Positions 16,319 to 26,048 of a DNA stretch of 64,000 bases are shown here, piece after piece. The translations under genes and the position numbers were made by a program. This DNA comes from Achromobacter anxifer (GTDB lineage: Bacteria; Pseudomonadota; Gammaproteobacteria; Burkholderiales; Burkholderiaceae_B). The notes beneath the pieces were generated by a model that saw only the letters and a list, made by a program, of their open reading frames with translations, ran no database searches and was not told the origin of the DNA. Location: positions 62,001 to 126,000 of the forward strand of contig NZ_CAHLAR010000004.1 in the NCBI RefSeq assembly GCF_903652925.1, written 5' to 3'. Positions within the stretch are counted from its first letter, which is position 1; the number at the start of each line of letters is the position of its first letter.

Positions 16319-17602
16319 ATGAATCGCTTCAATCCCTTTTCCCTGGTTTCGACTGCCGTTTTGGCCGCAGGCCTTGCGGCGCTGGCCCCGTCCGCGGCGG
16401 CCGCGCAGCCCGCTCTTCTGGCCGAGGCTGCGCGGTCGAACTGGGTCAGCTCCTGGTTCGCCAGCCCGCAACCCTTGTGGGAGGATGCATTCGTGTTGCC
16501 CACGGAGATGCCGGCCGAATTGCGCGGCCAGACCCTGCGCCAGACGCTGATGCTGAGCCTGGGCGGACCGCGCTTGCGGGTGGTGCTGTCCAACCGTTAT
16601 GGCACGCAGCCGCTGGAAATCGGCGCGGCCAGCGTGGCGCTGGCCGCGGGGGGCTCGAAGATCCACCCGGAGTCCAGCCGCGGGCTGGCCTTTGGCGGGC
16701 GGCCGGGCGTGACGGTGGCGCCGGGCGCGCAGGCGGTCAGCGATCCGGTAGAGCTGCCTGTATCAGTGCTGGCCGAGCTGGCTGTCAGCCTCTACTTCCC
16801 CCAGGCGACGCCGGTGACGACCTTCCATTGGGGCGCGCAGCAGAGCGGGGCTTTGGCCCGGGGCGATGCCACGGTGGCGGCGGAGCTGCCCGGCGCACAG
16901 GCGCTGCAAGGCCGCGCCTTCCTGGCAGGGATCTGGGTCGAAAGCCCGTCGCGCGCGCCGGTGGTGGTGGCGTTTGGCGATTCCCTGACGGACGGCAATG
17001 GTTCCACGCCAGGGGCCAACCGCCGTTGGCCGGACTACCTGGCCCGCCGCCTGGCGCCGCAGGGCATAGGCGTGGCGAACGCCGGCATTTCTGGGGCGCG
17101 CGTGTGGGGCGACAAGATGGGCGTGAACGCGATGGCCCGCTTTGACGCCGACGTGCTGTCGCAGCCGGGGGTGCGTACTGTGGTGATGATGATGGGCATC
17201 AATGACATCGGCTGGCCGGACAGCGGCTTCGCGCCGGACGATGCGCCCATGACGGCGGCCAGATTGAGCGAGGGCTACCGGCAGCTGGCGGAGGCCGCGC
17301 GCCTGCGCGGCGTGCGCATCGTGGGCGGCACCATTGCGCCGTACGAAGGGTCGCTGCATGGCACGCCGCTGTCGGGCCACTACAACCCGGCGAAGGACGC
17401 GGTGCGGCTGGAGGTGAACCGCTGGATCCGCGAAAGCGGCGTGTTCGACGCGGTGGCGGATTTTGACGCGGTGCTGCGCGATCCCGCGCATCCGGCGCGG
17501 CTGCTGCCCGCGTATGACTCGGGCGACAACCTGCATCCCAACGATGCTGGCTACCAGGCCATGGCGCAGGCGCTGGACATGGCCACGCTGTTCGGCGATT
17601 GA
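16319..17602 (+). CDS. Secreted SGNH/GDSL-family hydrolase
   Basis: 427 residues. Signal peptide to about residue 36 (LAALAPSAAAAQ). An N-terminal beta domain (about 40-210) precedes the SGNH core. Catalytic motifs are FGDSLTDG with S222, the Gly block GVANAGISGARVWGD, MGINDIGWPD, and DNLHPNDAGY near the C-terminus carrying the Asp/His. The family includes esterases, acetyl hydrolases and lysophospholipases; the substrate cannot be told. ATG 16319 is preferred because the signal peptide begins there. Divergent from a LysR regulator. Confidence 0.85.
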   Translation: MNRFNPFSLVSTAVLAAGLAALAPSAAAAQPALLAEAARSNWVSSWFASPQPLWEDAFVLPTEMPAELRGQTLRQTLMLSLGGPRLRVVLSNRYGTQPLEIGAASVALAAGGSKIHPESSRGLAFGGRPGVTVAPGAQAVSDPVELPVSVLAELAVSLYFPQATPVTTFHWGAQQSGALARGDATVAAELPGAQALQGRAFLAGIWVESPSRAPVVVAFGDSLTDGNGSTPGANRRWPDYLARRLAPQGIGVANAGISGARVWGDKMGVNAMARFDADVLSQPGVRTVVMMMGINDIGWPDSGFAPDDAPMTAARLSEGYRQLAEAARLRGVRIVGGTIAPYEGSLHGTPLSGHYNPAKDAVRLEVNRWIRESGVFDAVADFDAVLRDPAHPARLLPAYDSGDNLHPNDAGYQAMAQALDMATLFGD

Positions 17603-17629
17603 GCGGTGATTGTGCAGCGAGCGGGACGG

Positions 17630-20600
17630 TCAGTGGAAATTGCGGCTCTGGGTGTTCAAGTCGCCCAGCAGTTCGGACAGGTCCACCAGCCGCTGCGCGA
17701 TCAGGTGGCGCACGCCGTCCACGCTTTGCCAGGAACCATAGACGCCCAGCAGCGAGGCCCCCAGCAATTCGCGGCGCTGGCGTTCTATGAGTTCCGTGCG
17801 CACGACCACGTTGACGGGGCCGGTCTCGTCTTCCAGCGTGACGAAGATCACCCCCTTGGCGGTCTGCGGGCGCTGGCGCACGGTGACGATGCCGCAGGCG
17901 CGCGCCACGCGCTTGTCGGGGTAGCCGTTCAGCACCGAGGCGGGCTGGAAGTTGCGCGCCGCGAGCTGGGGGCGCAGCAGCGCCACGGGATGGCTGCGCA
18001 GCGTCAGGCCCACGCTGCGGTAATCCGCCGCCACGGCCTGGCCCTCGGTCGGGGCGGACAGTTGCGGCGCCTGGGTTTCCTGGATGGCGGCGTCGCGCAG
18101 CAGGTCGCGGCTCTGCACGCTGGCGGCGGCTTCCCAGCTGGCCTGGCGACGATGGCCGGCCAGGGTGCGCAGGGCGTCGCCTGCGGCCAGCGCATTCAGG
18201 TCATGGCGGCTGAGCGCGGCGCGGCGGGCCAGGTCGCCGGTGTCGGCAAAGGGCGCGGCGGCGCGCGCGTCCTCGATGCGGCGGGCGGCGTCCTCGCGCA
18301 TGCCCTGGATCAGGCTCAGTCCCAGCCTGACGGCGGGCCGGGGGCCGTCGGTGGCGGGCGCGTGCGGATGCGCGGTCCGACGGGCGCCAGGATGGCCCTC
18401 GGGCAGGGTTTCCAGCGCCGAGTCCCAGCCGCTGACCGTGACGTCGGGCGGCAGCGCGCAGACGCCGTGGCGGCGGGCGTCCTGCACCAGCTGGGCCGGG
18501 GCATAGAAGCCCATGGGCTGGGAATTGAGCAGGGCGGCCAGGAAGGCTTCGGGCTCGTGCCGCTTGAGCCATGAGCTGGCGTAGGCCAGCAGCGCGAAGC
18601 TGGCGGCGTGGCTTTCCGGGAAGCCGTATTCGCCGAAGCCTTCGATCTGCCGGAACAGCGCCTCGGCAAAGTCCAGCTTGTAGCCGTGGGCCAGCAGGCC
18701 GCCGACCAGCTTGGTCCGGTACTTGTCCACGCCGCCCTTGCGCTTCCAGGCCGCCATGGAACGGCGCAACTGGTCGGACTCGCCGGGCGTGAAGCCGGCG
18801 GCCACCACCGCGATCTGCATGACCTGTTCCTGGAAGATGGGCACGCCCATGGTGCGGCTGAGCACGCCGCGCACTTTTTCGCTGGGATAGGTCTCGGGCT
18901 CCTTGCCCTGGCGCCGGCGCAGGTAAGGATGGACCATGCCGCCCTGGATCGGCCCGGGCCGCACGATGGCCACCTGCACCACCAGGTCGTAGTATTCGCG
19001 CGGGCGCAGCCGCGGCAGCATGGTCATCTGGGCGCGGGATTCGATCTGGAACACGCCTATGGTGTCGGCGTCGCAGATCATGTCGTAGGTGGGCGTGTCG
19101 TCGGGCGGGATGTCCTGCAGCCGCAGCGGCGCGCCGCGGCGCTGGCCGGCCAGCTCCAGCGTGCGACGCAGCGCCGACAGCATGCCCAGCGCCAGCACAT
19201 CCACTTTCAGCAGGCCCAGCGCGTCCAGGTCGTCCTTGTCCCACTGCACGACGCTGCGGTCCGCCATGGCGGCGTTTTCGATGGGCACCAGGCGCGACAG
19301 CTTGCCGCGCGAAATCACGAAGCCGCCGGGATGCTGCGACAGGTGGCGCGGAAAGCCCATCAGGGTCTGGGCCAGCGCCGCCCACTGGCGCGCCACCTGC
19401 GATTCCGGGTCCAGTCCGCAGGCGCCCAGCGTGCGCAGCATTTCCTTCTTGCCGTCCCACCATTGGTGGGCGCGCGCCACCGCGTCGATGACGCCGGGGT
19501 CCACGCCCAGCGCGCTACCGGTATCGCGTAGCACGCTGCGCGGCCGGTAGGAAATGACCACGGCGGTCAGCGCGGCGCGGTCCCGGCCGTATTTGTTGTA
19601 GATGTACTGGATGACTTCTTCGCGGCGCTGGTGCTCGAAGTCCACGTCGATGTCGGGCGGCTCGTTGCGTTCCTTGCTGATGAAGCGCTCGAACAGGTTG
19701 TTGCCGCGCACCGGGTCGACCTCGGTGATGCCCAGGCAGTAGCAGACTGCGGAGTTGGCGGCGGAGCCGCGGCCCTGGCACAGGATGCCTGCGCCTCGGG
19801 CGTACTGGACGATGTCGTAGACCGTGAGGAAATAGGCTTCGTAGTGCAGGTCGGTGATCAGATCCAGTTCTTTTTCGATCTGCGCGGCCACGCTGTCCGG
19901 CGTGCCGGCGGGGAAGCGGCGCGTGGAGCCGGCCAGGGTTTCCTGGCGCAGATAGGTCGCGGGCGTGTGGCCGCGCGGAATGATCTCGTCGGGGTATTCG
20001 TAGCGCAATTCGTCCAGCGAGAAGGCGCAGCGGCGCGCCACCGCCAGGGTCTGGGCCAGCGCTTCCGGAGGATAGAGATTGGCCAGCCGCATGCGCGTGC
20101 GCAGGTGCTGTTCGGCATTGCCGGAAAGTTCGTAGCCGCACTGCGACACGGGCTGGCGGGTGCGGATGCCGGTCAGCGTGTCGTGCAGCGGCTTGCGCGA
20201 ACGCAGGTGCATCTGCACCTGGCCCAGCGCCACGATGGGCAGGTCCGCGGCCTGCGCGGCATGTTCGACCGCGGCGCGGTGCAGGTCGTCGCGCGAGCGG
20301 TGCAGCAGGGTCAGCCCGACCCAGGCGCGGCGGGGAAAGACGCGCGCCAGCCAGCGCGCCTGCTCGGCCATGCGGTCGGCGTCGGTGCCGTAGGCGGGGC
20401 TCAGGATGGCCAGGCATTCGGGCAGGTGGCGCAGATGGGCATGGCCCGCGGGCGGGTGGACGAGGTCGTCGGGCGCCAACTGGTATTCGCCCTTGGGCGC
20501 GCGGGTGCGCGCCAGGGTGATCAGTTCCGACAGGTTGCCGTAGCCTTCGCGCGTCTGCGCCAGCAGGGTCAGGCCCAGCGGCGCGGCATCGGGCGCGGCA

Positions 20601-20851
20601 CGCAGCTGGAAGGTGGCGCCGATGATGAGCGGCAGCTTGCGGGCCTTGGCTTCGACGTGGGCGCGGACCACGCCCGCCAGCGAGCATTCGTCGGTGATGG
20701 CAAGCGCCGCGTAGCCCAGTTCGGCGGCGCGCTCGACCAGTTCCTCCGGGTGCGAGGCGCCCTGCAGGAAAGAGAAATTGGACTGGCATTGCAGCTCGGC
20801 GTAGCCGGGCAGCTGCGCCAGGAGGCCGGGGGTATCGTCGTCCATGCGCAT
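17630..20851 (-). CDS. dnaE2: Error-prone DNA polymerase III alpha, DnaE2
   Basis: 1073 residues, normal for DnaE2. Order: PHP domain (ELQCQSNFSFLQGASHPEELVERA and AITDECSLAGVVRAH, about 15-75), polymerase core with catalytic PDIDVDF near residues 399-405, ESHAASFALLAYASSWLKRHEPE, a helix-hairpin-helix region, and a C-terminal OB fold (CGIVTVRQRPQTAKGVIFVTLEDETG). DnaE2 works with ImuA and ImuB in the SOS mutasome for translesion synthesis and damage-induced mutagenesis. It starts 6 bases after imuB, behind GAGG, and lies in the LexA-controlled operon. Confidence 0.96.
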   Translation of the reverse strand: MRMDDDTPGLLAQLPGYAELQCQSNFSFLQGASHPEELVERAAELGYAALAITDECSLAGVVRAHVEAKARKLPLIIGATFQLRAAPDAAPLGLTLLAQTREGYGNLSELITLARTRAPKGEYQLAPDDLVHPPAGHAHLRHLPECLAILSPAYGTDADRMAEQARWLARVFPRRAWVGLTLLHRSRDDLHRAAVEHAAQAADLPIVALGQVQMHLRSRKPLHDTLTGIRTRQPVSQCGYELSGNAEQHLRTRMRLANLYPPEALAQTLAVARRCAFSLDELRYEYPDEIIPRGHTPATYLRQETLAGSTRRFPAGTPDSVAAQIEKELDLITDLHYEAYFLTVYDIVQYARGAGILCQGRGSAANSAVCYCLGITEVDPVRGNNLFERFISKERNEPPDIDVDFEHQRREEVIQYIYNKYGRDRAALTAVVISYRPRSVLRDTGSALGVDPGVIDAVARAHQWWDGKKEMLRTLGACGLDPESQVARQWAALAQTLMGFPRHLSQHPGGFVISRGKLSRLVPIENAAMADRSVVQWDKDDLDALGLLKVDVLALGMLSALRRTLELAGQRRGAPLRLQDIPPDDTPTYDMICDADTIGVFQIESRAQMTMLPRLRPREYYDLVVQVAIVRPGPIQGGMVHPYLRRRQGKEPETYPSEKVRGVLSRTMGVPIFQEQVMQIAVVAAGFTPGESDQLRRSMAAWKRKGGVDKYRTKLVGGLLAHGYKLDFAEALFRQIEGFGEYGFPESHAASFALLAYASSWLKRHEPEAFLAALLNSQPMGFYAPAQLVQDARRHGVCALPPDVTVSGWDSALETLPEGHPGARRTAHPHAPATDGPRPAVRLGLSLIQGMREDAARRIEDARAAAPFADTGDLARRAALSRHDLNALAAGDALRTLAGHRRQASWEAAASVQSRDLLRDAAIQETQAPQLSAPTEGQAVAADYRSVGLTLRSHPVALLRPQLAARNFQPASVLNGYPDKRVARACGIVTVRQRPQTAKGVIFVTLEDETGPVNVVVRTELIERQRRELLGASLLGVYGSWQSVDGVRHLIAQRLVDLSELLGDLNTQSRNFH

Positions 20852-20857
20852 GCGGCC

Positions 20858-22327
20858 TCAGGCGTAGAGCCCATGCAGGAACCAGCGGGCGTGCTCGTCG
20901 TCGCGCTCGCGGTAGATCCAGTAGCGCGCGGCCGCCGCGTCCTCGGCGACGAAGTAGTCGCGCACGGTCAGGGCCGGGTCCCACCAGCCGCTTTCGATGC
21001 GCTCGGGGCCGCGCATCAGCCGCAGCGCCTGGCCGCCGTACTGCGGCCGGTGGCCGGACAGCTTCAAGGGCTGCGGCGGGTCCAGCAGCCAGAAGGGCCG
21101 GTCCAGCAGGGCGGGCAGGGGCGCGGGGCGCTGCGGCGGGGAGAGCGCGTCGCCCCAGGCGTTGGCGGCCTCGGGGCGGTGGTCGGGCACCGGATGGGCA
21201 TGGCGCACCTGGTCGCGGCCCAGCCGCGCCACCAGCAGGTCCAGCAGCCGCGCATGGTCGGCGGGCGTGCCACCGGGCTCGGGGAACAGGGTGGTGCTGG
21301 CGGCGGGCTGCTCGACCGTGTCGGGCGCCAGCAGCGCCACGGCGATCACGGGCGCGTCCAGGGTGTAGCGGGACAGCTTTTCGCGCAGCAGGTTGAGGAT
21401 CTGCGGCGCCTGCCAGACCGGCTGGGCCAGGGCCAGCTCCAGTTCGGCGGGCGGCCGGGCATGGCGGCCGCGTTCGTGTTCCATGCTGAGCACCACGCGG
21501 CGCACCGCCAGTTGCCGGGCGGTCAGCCAGCCGCCCAGCTGTTCGGCCAGGCGGCGCGCCACCGCCAGCACCGCGTCGGTGTGCTCGACGTAGTCGGTGA
21601 GCTCGATGCGGCGCGAGAACTGGTGCGGCGGTTCGATCCAGCGGTGCAGTTCGGGCGCCAGCCCATAGGCGGCGTCCAGGGCCTGCAGCAGCTCGGGCGC
21701 GCTGCGCCGTTGCAGGCCGGCGCGCGGCAGGGCGCGCAGGTCCGCCAGGGTATGGCAGCCGATGTCGTCGAGCCAGTCGCGGCGGGCCTGCGCCTGCGGC
21801 AGCAGGGCCAGCGGCAGGGCGTCCAGCCGCCGGGTCAGGGTGGGCAGCCTCAGGGTGCGCCGGGGCGCGCGCCGGCTGGGGTTGCGCGCCAGCAGCCAGG
21901 CGCCGGCGGCGGTCGGCGCCATGCCTAGCGAGACGCGCAGGTCCAGGGCGCGCAGCGTGGCGGCTACCCGCCGGTGCAGGGCCTTGGGGCCGCCGAAGAA
22001 CATCAGGCTGGCGCCCACGCTCAGGAGCAGGGTGTCGCCGTCGGCCAGGGCGACTTCGGGCGTGTATTGCAGCAGGGCCAGGGCGGCGCCCTGCAAGGTT
22101 TCGGCCTCGGTCAGCGGATCGCGGGGCAGCAGTTCGACTTCCGGGGCGATGGCGGCCGCGCCCGCGCGGCGCATGCCGGGCTTCACGCCGGCGCGGCGGG
22201 CGGCGGGCGTCAGGGCGGCGACGCGTTCCTGTTCCAGGACCGCGAACGCCTGCCCCTCAAGCGGCCAGTGCGGGCGCAGTGCGTCCAGCGGCAGGCAGCG
22301 CAGGAAGGCGGCGATCCAGAGGCGCAT
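20858..22327 (-). CDS. imuB: ImuB, catalytically inactive Y-family polymerase homologue
   Basis: 489 residues starting MRLWIAAFLRCLPLDAL. The fold is that of a Y-family polymerase, but the SxDE active-site motif is replaced by S103-V-G-A106, and the N-terminal catalytic aspartate is absent, as is typical of ImuB, which is a scaffold linking ImuA, DnaE2 and the beta clamp. The C-terminal half (RPFWLLDPPQPL, GPERIESGWWD, RDYFVAEDAAAARYWIYRE) is the conserved ImuB tail. The start overlaps imuA by 71 bases, which couples their translation. Confidence 0.93.
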   Translation of the reverse strand: MRLWIAAFLRCLPLDALRPHWPLEGQAFAVLEQERVAALTPAARRAGVKPGMRRAGAAAIAPEVELLPRDPLTEAETLQGAALALLQYTPEVALADGDTLLLSVGASLMFFGGPKALHRRVAATLRALDLRVSLGMAPTAAGAWLLARNPSRRAPRRTLRLPTLTRRLDALPLALLPQAQARRDWLDDIGCHTLADLRALPRAGLQRRSAPELLQALDAAYGLAPELHRWIEPPHQFSRRIELTDYVEHTDAVLAVARRLAEQLGGWLTARQLAVRRVVLSMEHERGRHARPPAELELALAQPVWQAPQILNLLREKLSRYTLDAPVIAVALLAPDTVEQPAASTTLFPEPGGTPADHARLLDLLVARLGRDQVRHAHPVPDHRPEAANAWGDALSPPQRPAPLPALLDRPFWLLDPPQPLKLSGHRPQYGGQALRLMRGPERIESGWWDPALTVRDYFVAEDAAAARYWIYRERDDEHARWFLHGLYA

Positions 22328-22961
22328 GGCGGGGAGAAACAGGGGATGTGGCGCCGGATTCCAGGCCCACGTACAGCGGCGTGTCGCAGGCGGGCCCGCG
22401 GCGCTTCAGGATGTGGACGGACAGGCCGCCCGCGGCCGGCGCCAGCGCCAGCCGCAAGGGCGCGGGCGTGGCGTTCTGCGCCGCGCTGCTGGGGCGCACG
22501 GCGATGAACAGCAGGTCGCTGGCCTGGGCGGCCAGATGCAGGCGGCGCAGGGATTCGGGGCGCACGTGGGGCAGCCAGCAGACCAGGGCGCCGCAGCTGC
22601 CGTTCTTCAGGATCTGTTCGGCGGCCCACAGCGCGTCCACGGGCTTTTGCGGCGCCACCCAGAGCAATTGGCGGGGATCCAGCCGCCAGCTCATCCAGCT
22701 GGCGATATGGGGCGTGTGCGGAGGCTGCACCAGCGCAATGGCGCGGCGCGTCTCCAGCTGGGCCAGCGCCGGGCGCAACAGGCGGATTTCGCCTATGCCG
22801 GGGTGCGGGACCAGCAGTTCGGTCAGCGAACCCAGCGGCCAGCCGCCGTCCGGCAGCTCGGCCGAAAGCGCGGCATGCCCGGTGGGCAGGGTGCGGGCGG
22901 CGCCTTGAGCCAACTGGGTGGCGCGCCACAACGCGGGATGGATACGTTCTGGGGACTGCAT
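22257..22961 (-). CDS. imuA: ImuA, SOS translesion-synthesis accessory protein
   Basis: 234 residues, RecA/SulA-like. MQSPERIHPALWRATQLAQG, GWPLGSLTELLVPHPGIGEIRLLRPAL and WAAEQILKNGSCGALVCWLP are typical of betaproteobacterial ImuA. The ATG at 22961 was chosen over one at 23009, because the LexA box ends only five bases before the latter and transcription should start downstream of it; AGGA lies before 22961. It is the first gene of imuA-imuB-dnaE2, the mutasome that replicates past lesions. The C-terminal tail overlaps imuB. Confidence 0.9.
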   Translation of the reverse strand: MQSPERIHPALWRATQLAQGAARTLPTGHAALSAELPDGGWPLGSLTELLVPHPGIGEIRLLRPALAQLETRRAIALVQPPHTPHIASWMSWRLDPRQLLWVAPQKPVDALWAAEQILKNGSCGALVCWLPHVRPESLRRLHLAAQASDLLFIAVRPSSAAQNATPAPLRLALAPAAGGLSVHILKRRGPACDTPLYVGLESGATSPVSPRHAPLDRRLPALPAAGRTAPALAA

Positions 22962-23014
22962 GGGGTCGATTCCTGGATGACAGGAGCCGGGGAGTGGCCG
23001 ATGCGTCATTATAG

Positions 23015-23030
23015 CTGTATGTATATACAG
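23015..23030. promoter_or_regulatory. LexA (SOS) box of imuA-imuB-dnaE2
   Basis: CTGTATGTATATACAG matches the proteobacterial LexA consensus CTGT-N8-ACAG exactly. It lies 54 bases before the chosen imuA start, as expected for an operator over the promoter. LexA repression and damage induction of this cassette are established for relatives. Confidence 0.9.
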
Positions 23031-23232
23031 TATATACCGGGCCTTCGATTGCCTTGGCGTCTTTGAATGTGCACGCGCCATGCACTGGCTTGGTGCGTCG
23101 CGCCGAACCGTCTGGAGTCCCCTCAAGCAAGGCGGCGTATTTCGCTGGCCCGCTGCTTGGCATGGTTTCTGCTTGTGAACAAATGTCACTGCTTTTTCAC
23201 GAGACAACGGTTTCTACGGAGGATTACCGCAA

Positions 23233-24285
23233 ATGGCCCATCAACCAGAAAAAATCGTCGAACTCTCGCGTCGAGTCGAACGGATATCGAACGAGAAGAT
23301 CAAGAGCATTGTCGATATCAATCAACAGGCCAAGTACTTGTCCCTGAACGCGCGTATCGAGGCCGCGCGTTCAGGCGAGGCGGGGCGGGGCTTTGCCGTG
23401 GTCGCCAATCAAGTGCAATCCGTGTCCGAACAGATCACCGGCATTGCTGACTCGCTGAAGGAGGAACTGGCGGGTTCGATTGCAGACCTGATCCGCATCG
23501 GTGAAAGTACTTTGCGTGAGATCCGGGGCCACGAGGGCCGCCGTCTGGGAGACCTGGCCTTGAACATGATCGAAACGATGGATCGCAACTTGTACGAGCG
23601 GTCATGCGATGTGCGCTGGTGGGCAACGGATTCCTCGGTGGTGGCCGCCCTGCAGCGGGAGTCTCCGGAAACCGCAAGCCATGCCAGCCAACGCCTGGGC
23701 GTGATCCTGGACAGCTACACGGTCTACCTGGACCTGTGGGTGGCCGACGCCCGGGGCCGGATCGTGGCCAACGGCCGGCCGGATCTGTATCCGCAGGCGC
23801 GCGGCGCCAGCGTGGCGCATGCCGAATGGTTCCGGCGCGGGATGGCCACGGCGGACGGCGCCGGCTATGTGGCCATGGACGTCGAGCGCGAACGCCTGCT
23901 GGGCGACGCCCATGTGGCGACCTATGCGACCGCCATCCGCCAGAACGCGGATAAGCACGGCAAGCCCCTGGGGGTTCTAGGCGTCTTCTTTGACTGGGCG
24001 CGGCAGGCCGACAGCATCGTGCAGTCAGTGGGCCTGTCGGAGGAAGAATGGACCCGCAGCCGTTGCCTGCTGGTGGACGGCAATCTGCGGGTCATCGCGG
24101 CGTCCGACGCCAGGGCTACCTTGAACGAGCGCTACATCCTGCGCAGCGGCGAGAATGCGCGCGGCTACTATGAAAACGCCGACCGCAGCCTGGTCGGCTA
24201 TTCCGTGACGCCAGGCTACGAAACCTATGCGGGCCTGGGTTGGCATGGCGTCATCATCCAACAGCCGCGGCCCTTTTTCGAGTAA
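23233..24285 (+). CDS. Soluble chemoreceptor-like protein with C-terminal cache-like sensor
   Basis: 350 residues without signal peptide or membrane helix. Residues about 10-75 match the hairpin tip of MCP signalling domains (INQQAKYLSLNARIEAARSG followed by EAGRGFAVVANQVQSVSEQI), which binds CheA/CheW. Residues about 90-340 look like a cache-type ligand domain (VYLDLWVADARGRIVANGRPDLYP, AEWFRRGMATADGAGYVAMDV, LLVDGNLRVIAASDARATLNERYI). The order is the reverse of normal receptors and the signalling hairpin is very short. AGGA lies upstream of the start. It is likely cytoplasmic; the ligand and partner are unknown. Confidence 0.78.
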   Translation: MAHQPEKIVELSRRVERISNEKIKSIVDINQQAKYLSLNARIEAARSGEAGRGFAVVANQVQSVSEQITGIADSLKEELAGSIADLIRIGESTLREIRGHEGRRLGDLALNMIETMDRNLYERSCDVRWWATDSSVVAALQRESPETASHASQRLGVILDSYTVYLDLWVADARGRIVANGRPDLYPQARGASVAHAEWFRRGMATADGAGYVAMDVERERLLGDAHVATYATAIRQNADKHGKPLGVLGVFFDWARQADSIVQSVGLSEEEWTRSRCLLVDGNLRVIAASDARATLNERYILRSGENARGYYENADRSLVGYSVTPGYETYAGLGWHGVIIQQPRPFFE

Positions 24286-24326
24286 AGCGGAAAGAATGGG
24301 CCCGCTGCTGTTTTTGCGCAGAGCGC

Positions 24327-25862
24327 CTAGGCCCGGACGCCCGCCGCCGTTGGCGCGGCGGGCTGCGTGTCCGTCGCGCCATTCAGATTCAACTCCTGGA
24401 AACGCATGTCCTCATACCGGATCCAGTGCGACTTGCGCACCAGCCGGTGCCCGAGCCACAGGGCCAGGAACAGCGGAATCGCCAGGTAGGTGGAGATCAC
24501 GCCGATCCAGTCGATGCGGTCTTGCAGGAAGGCCTGGTAGTTCTGGCCCAGGGTGACCACCAGGCACAGGACGAAGGCGAGCAGGGGGCCGAAGGGGAAC
24601 AGGCCGGCCTTGTAGGGCAGGTCGGCGGTGTCGTAGCCGTGCTTCACATAGCCCCGGCGGAAACGGTAATGGCTGACCGCGATGCTCAGCCAGACGATGA
24701 ATTCCGTCATGCCGGCGAAGTTCAACAGCCAGATGTAGACGGCCTTGGGGCTGTACACCAGGCTGAACAGGCACAGACAGGCCAGCAGCGCGGTGGCTAT
24801 CAGCGCGTACAGCGGCACGCCCTTGCCGGTTACGCGGCGGAATATGGCCGGGGCCTGGCCTTCGGCCGCCATGTTGAACAGCATCCGCGTGGCCGCGTAC
24901 ATGCCGGAATTGCCGGCGGACAGCACCGAGGTCAGGATCACGGCGTTCATCACGGTGGCCGCCGACAGCAGCCCCGCGTGCTGGAACACCAGGGTGAAGG
25001 GGCTGACGGCGATGTCTTCCACTTCGTTGCGCAGCAGCTGCGGGTCGGTATAGGGCAGCAGCAGGCCGATGATCAGGATGGCCAGCACGTAGAACAGCAG
25101 GATGCGCCAGAACACGTGGTTGATCGCACGCGGCACGTTGCGGCGAGGATTCTCGGATTCGCCGGCGGCCACGGCCACCAGTTCGGTGCCCTGGAACGAA
25201 TAGGCCACCACCATCGCCACGCCGACCCAGGTGGCCGCATTGCCCACGAAGGGCGCGTCGCCGACCGACCAGTTCACCAGGCCCACCGGCGTGCCGCTGT
25301 GGATGATGCCCACCAGCATCGCCAGCCCGACGCCGATGAAGCACAGCACGGCCACGACCTTGATGATGGCGAACCAGTATTCGGCCTCGCCGAAGCTGCG
25401 CGCCGAGAAGGCGTTCAGGCCGAAGGTCAGGGCTAGGAAGGCCACGCTCCAGATCCAGCCGGGCGTATCGGGGAACCAATACGCCATGACCAGCTGCGCG
25501 GCCACCACGTCCACCGCCACCACGGTGGCCCAGCTGATCCAGAAGTTCCAGCCCAGCGCGAAGCCGAAACCGCCGTCCACGTAGCGCGAGGCATAGGTGC
25601 AGAAGGAGCCCGATACCGGCATGAAGGTGGCCAGTTCGCCCAGGCTGGTCATGATGAAATAGACCATCAGCCCGATGGCCAGGTAGACCAGCAGCGCGCC
25701 GCCCGGGCCCGCTTGCGCGATCGCGGCGCCGGAGGCGACGAACAGGCCGGTGCCGATGGCCCCGCCCAACGCTATCATCGTGAGGTGGCGCGCCTTGAGC
25801 ACGCGATGCAGCTGGTTCTGGCCGGCAGGCGTGGCGCCGGATTCTGTTGTTGGAATTTGCAT
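24327..25862 (-). CDS. Amino acid permease, APC superfamily
   Basis: 511 residues and 12 membrane helices. The N-terminal block LKARHLTMIALGGAIGTGLFVASGAAIAQAGPGG is the AAT-family signature, followed by GFALGWNFWISW, and AYSFQGTELVAVAAGESENPRRNVPRAI, which is typical of LysP/AnsP/CycA-type proton symporters. The substrate cannot be assigned. Start candidates are ATG 25862 and ATG 25910; neither has a strong ribosome binding site. Monocistronic, divergent from the esterase gene. Confidence 0.88.
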   Translation of the reverse strand: MQIPTTESGATPAGQNQLHRVLKARHLTMIALGGAIGTGLFVASGAAIAQAGPGGALLVYLAIGLMVYFIMTSLGELATFMPVSGSFCTYASRYVDGGFGFALGWNFWISWATVVAVDVVAAQLVMAYWFPDTPGWIWSVAFLALTFGLNAFSARSFGEAEYWFAIIKVVAVLCFIGVGLAMLVGIIHSGTPVGLVNWSVGDAPFVGNAATWVGVAMVVAYSFQGTELVAVAAGESENPRRNVPRAINHVFWRILLFYVLAILIIGLLLPYTDPQLLRNEVEDIAVSPFTLVFQHAGLLSAATVMNAVILTSVLSAGNSGMYAATRMLFNMAAEGQAPAIFRRVTGKGVPLYALIATALLACLCLFSLVYSPKAVYIWLLNFAGMTEFIVWLSIAVSHYRFRRGYVKHGYDTADLPYKAGLFPFGPLLAFVLCLVVTLGQNYQAFLQDRIDWIGVISTYLAIPLFLALWLGHRLVRKSHWIRYEDMRFQELNLNGATDTQPAAPTAAGVRA

Positions 25863-26048
25863 TGCTGGGGTAGGAGGTTGCCGGGGCAGGGGACCATCAG
25901 GCACGGGCATGCGGGCCTGCCCGCCAGGCAACGCCGCGCAAGCCAGCCGGTCCGTGGCGGTGCGGCAAAGGTTGCTTCAAGCCGCGCATTTTACAATGAG
26001 GCTATTCAGGGGCCGTCCGGCGGCCCCCAGCCAGCACGGAGCAGTTTC

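Noticed and set aside
19631-21928. A 765-codon frame opposite dnaE2 and imuB
   Set aside because: Long antisense frames are common in this GC-rich DNA; the opposite strand encodes two unmistakable proteins.
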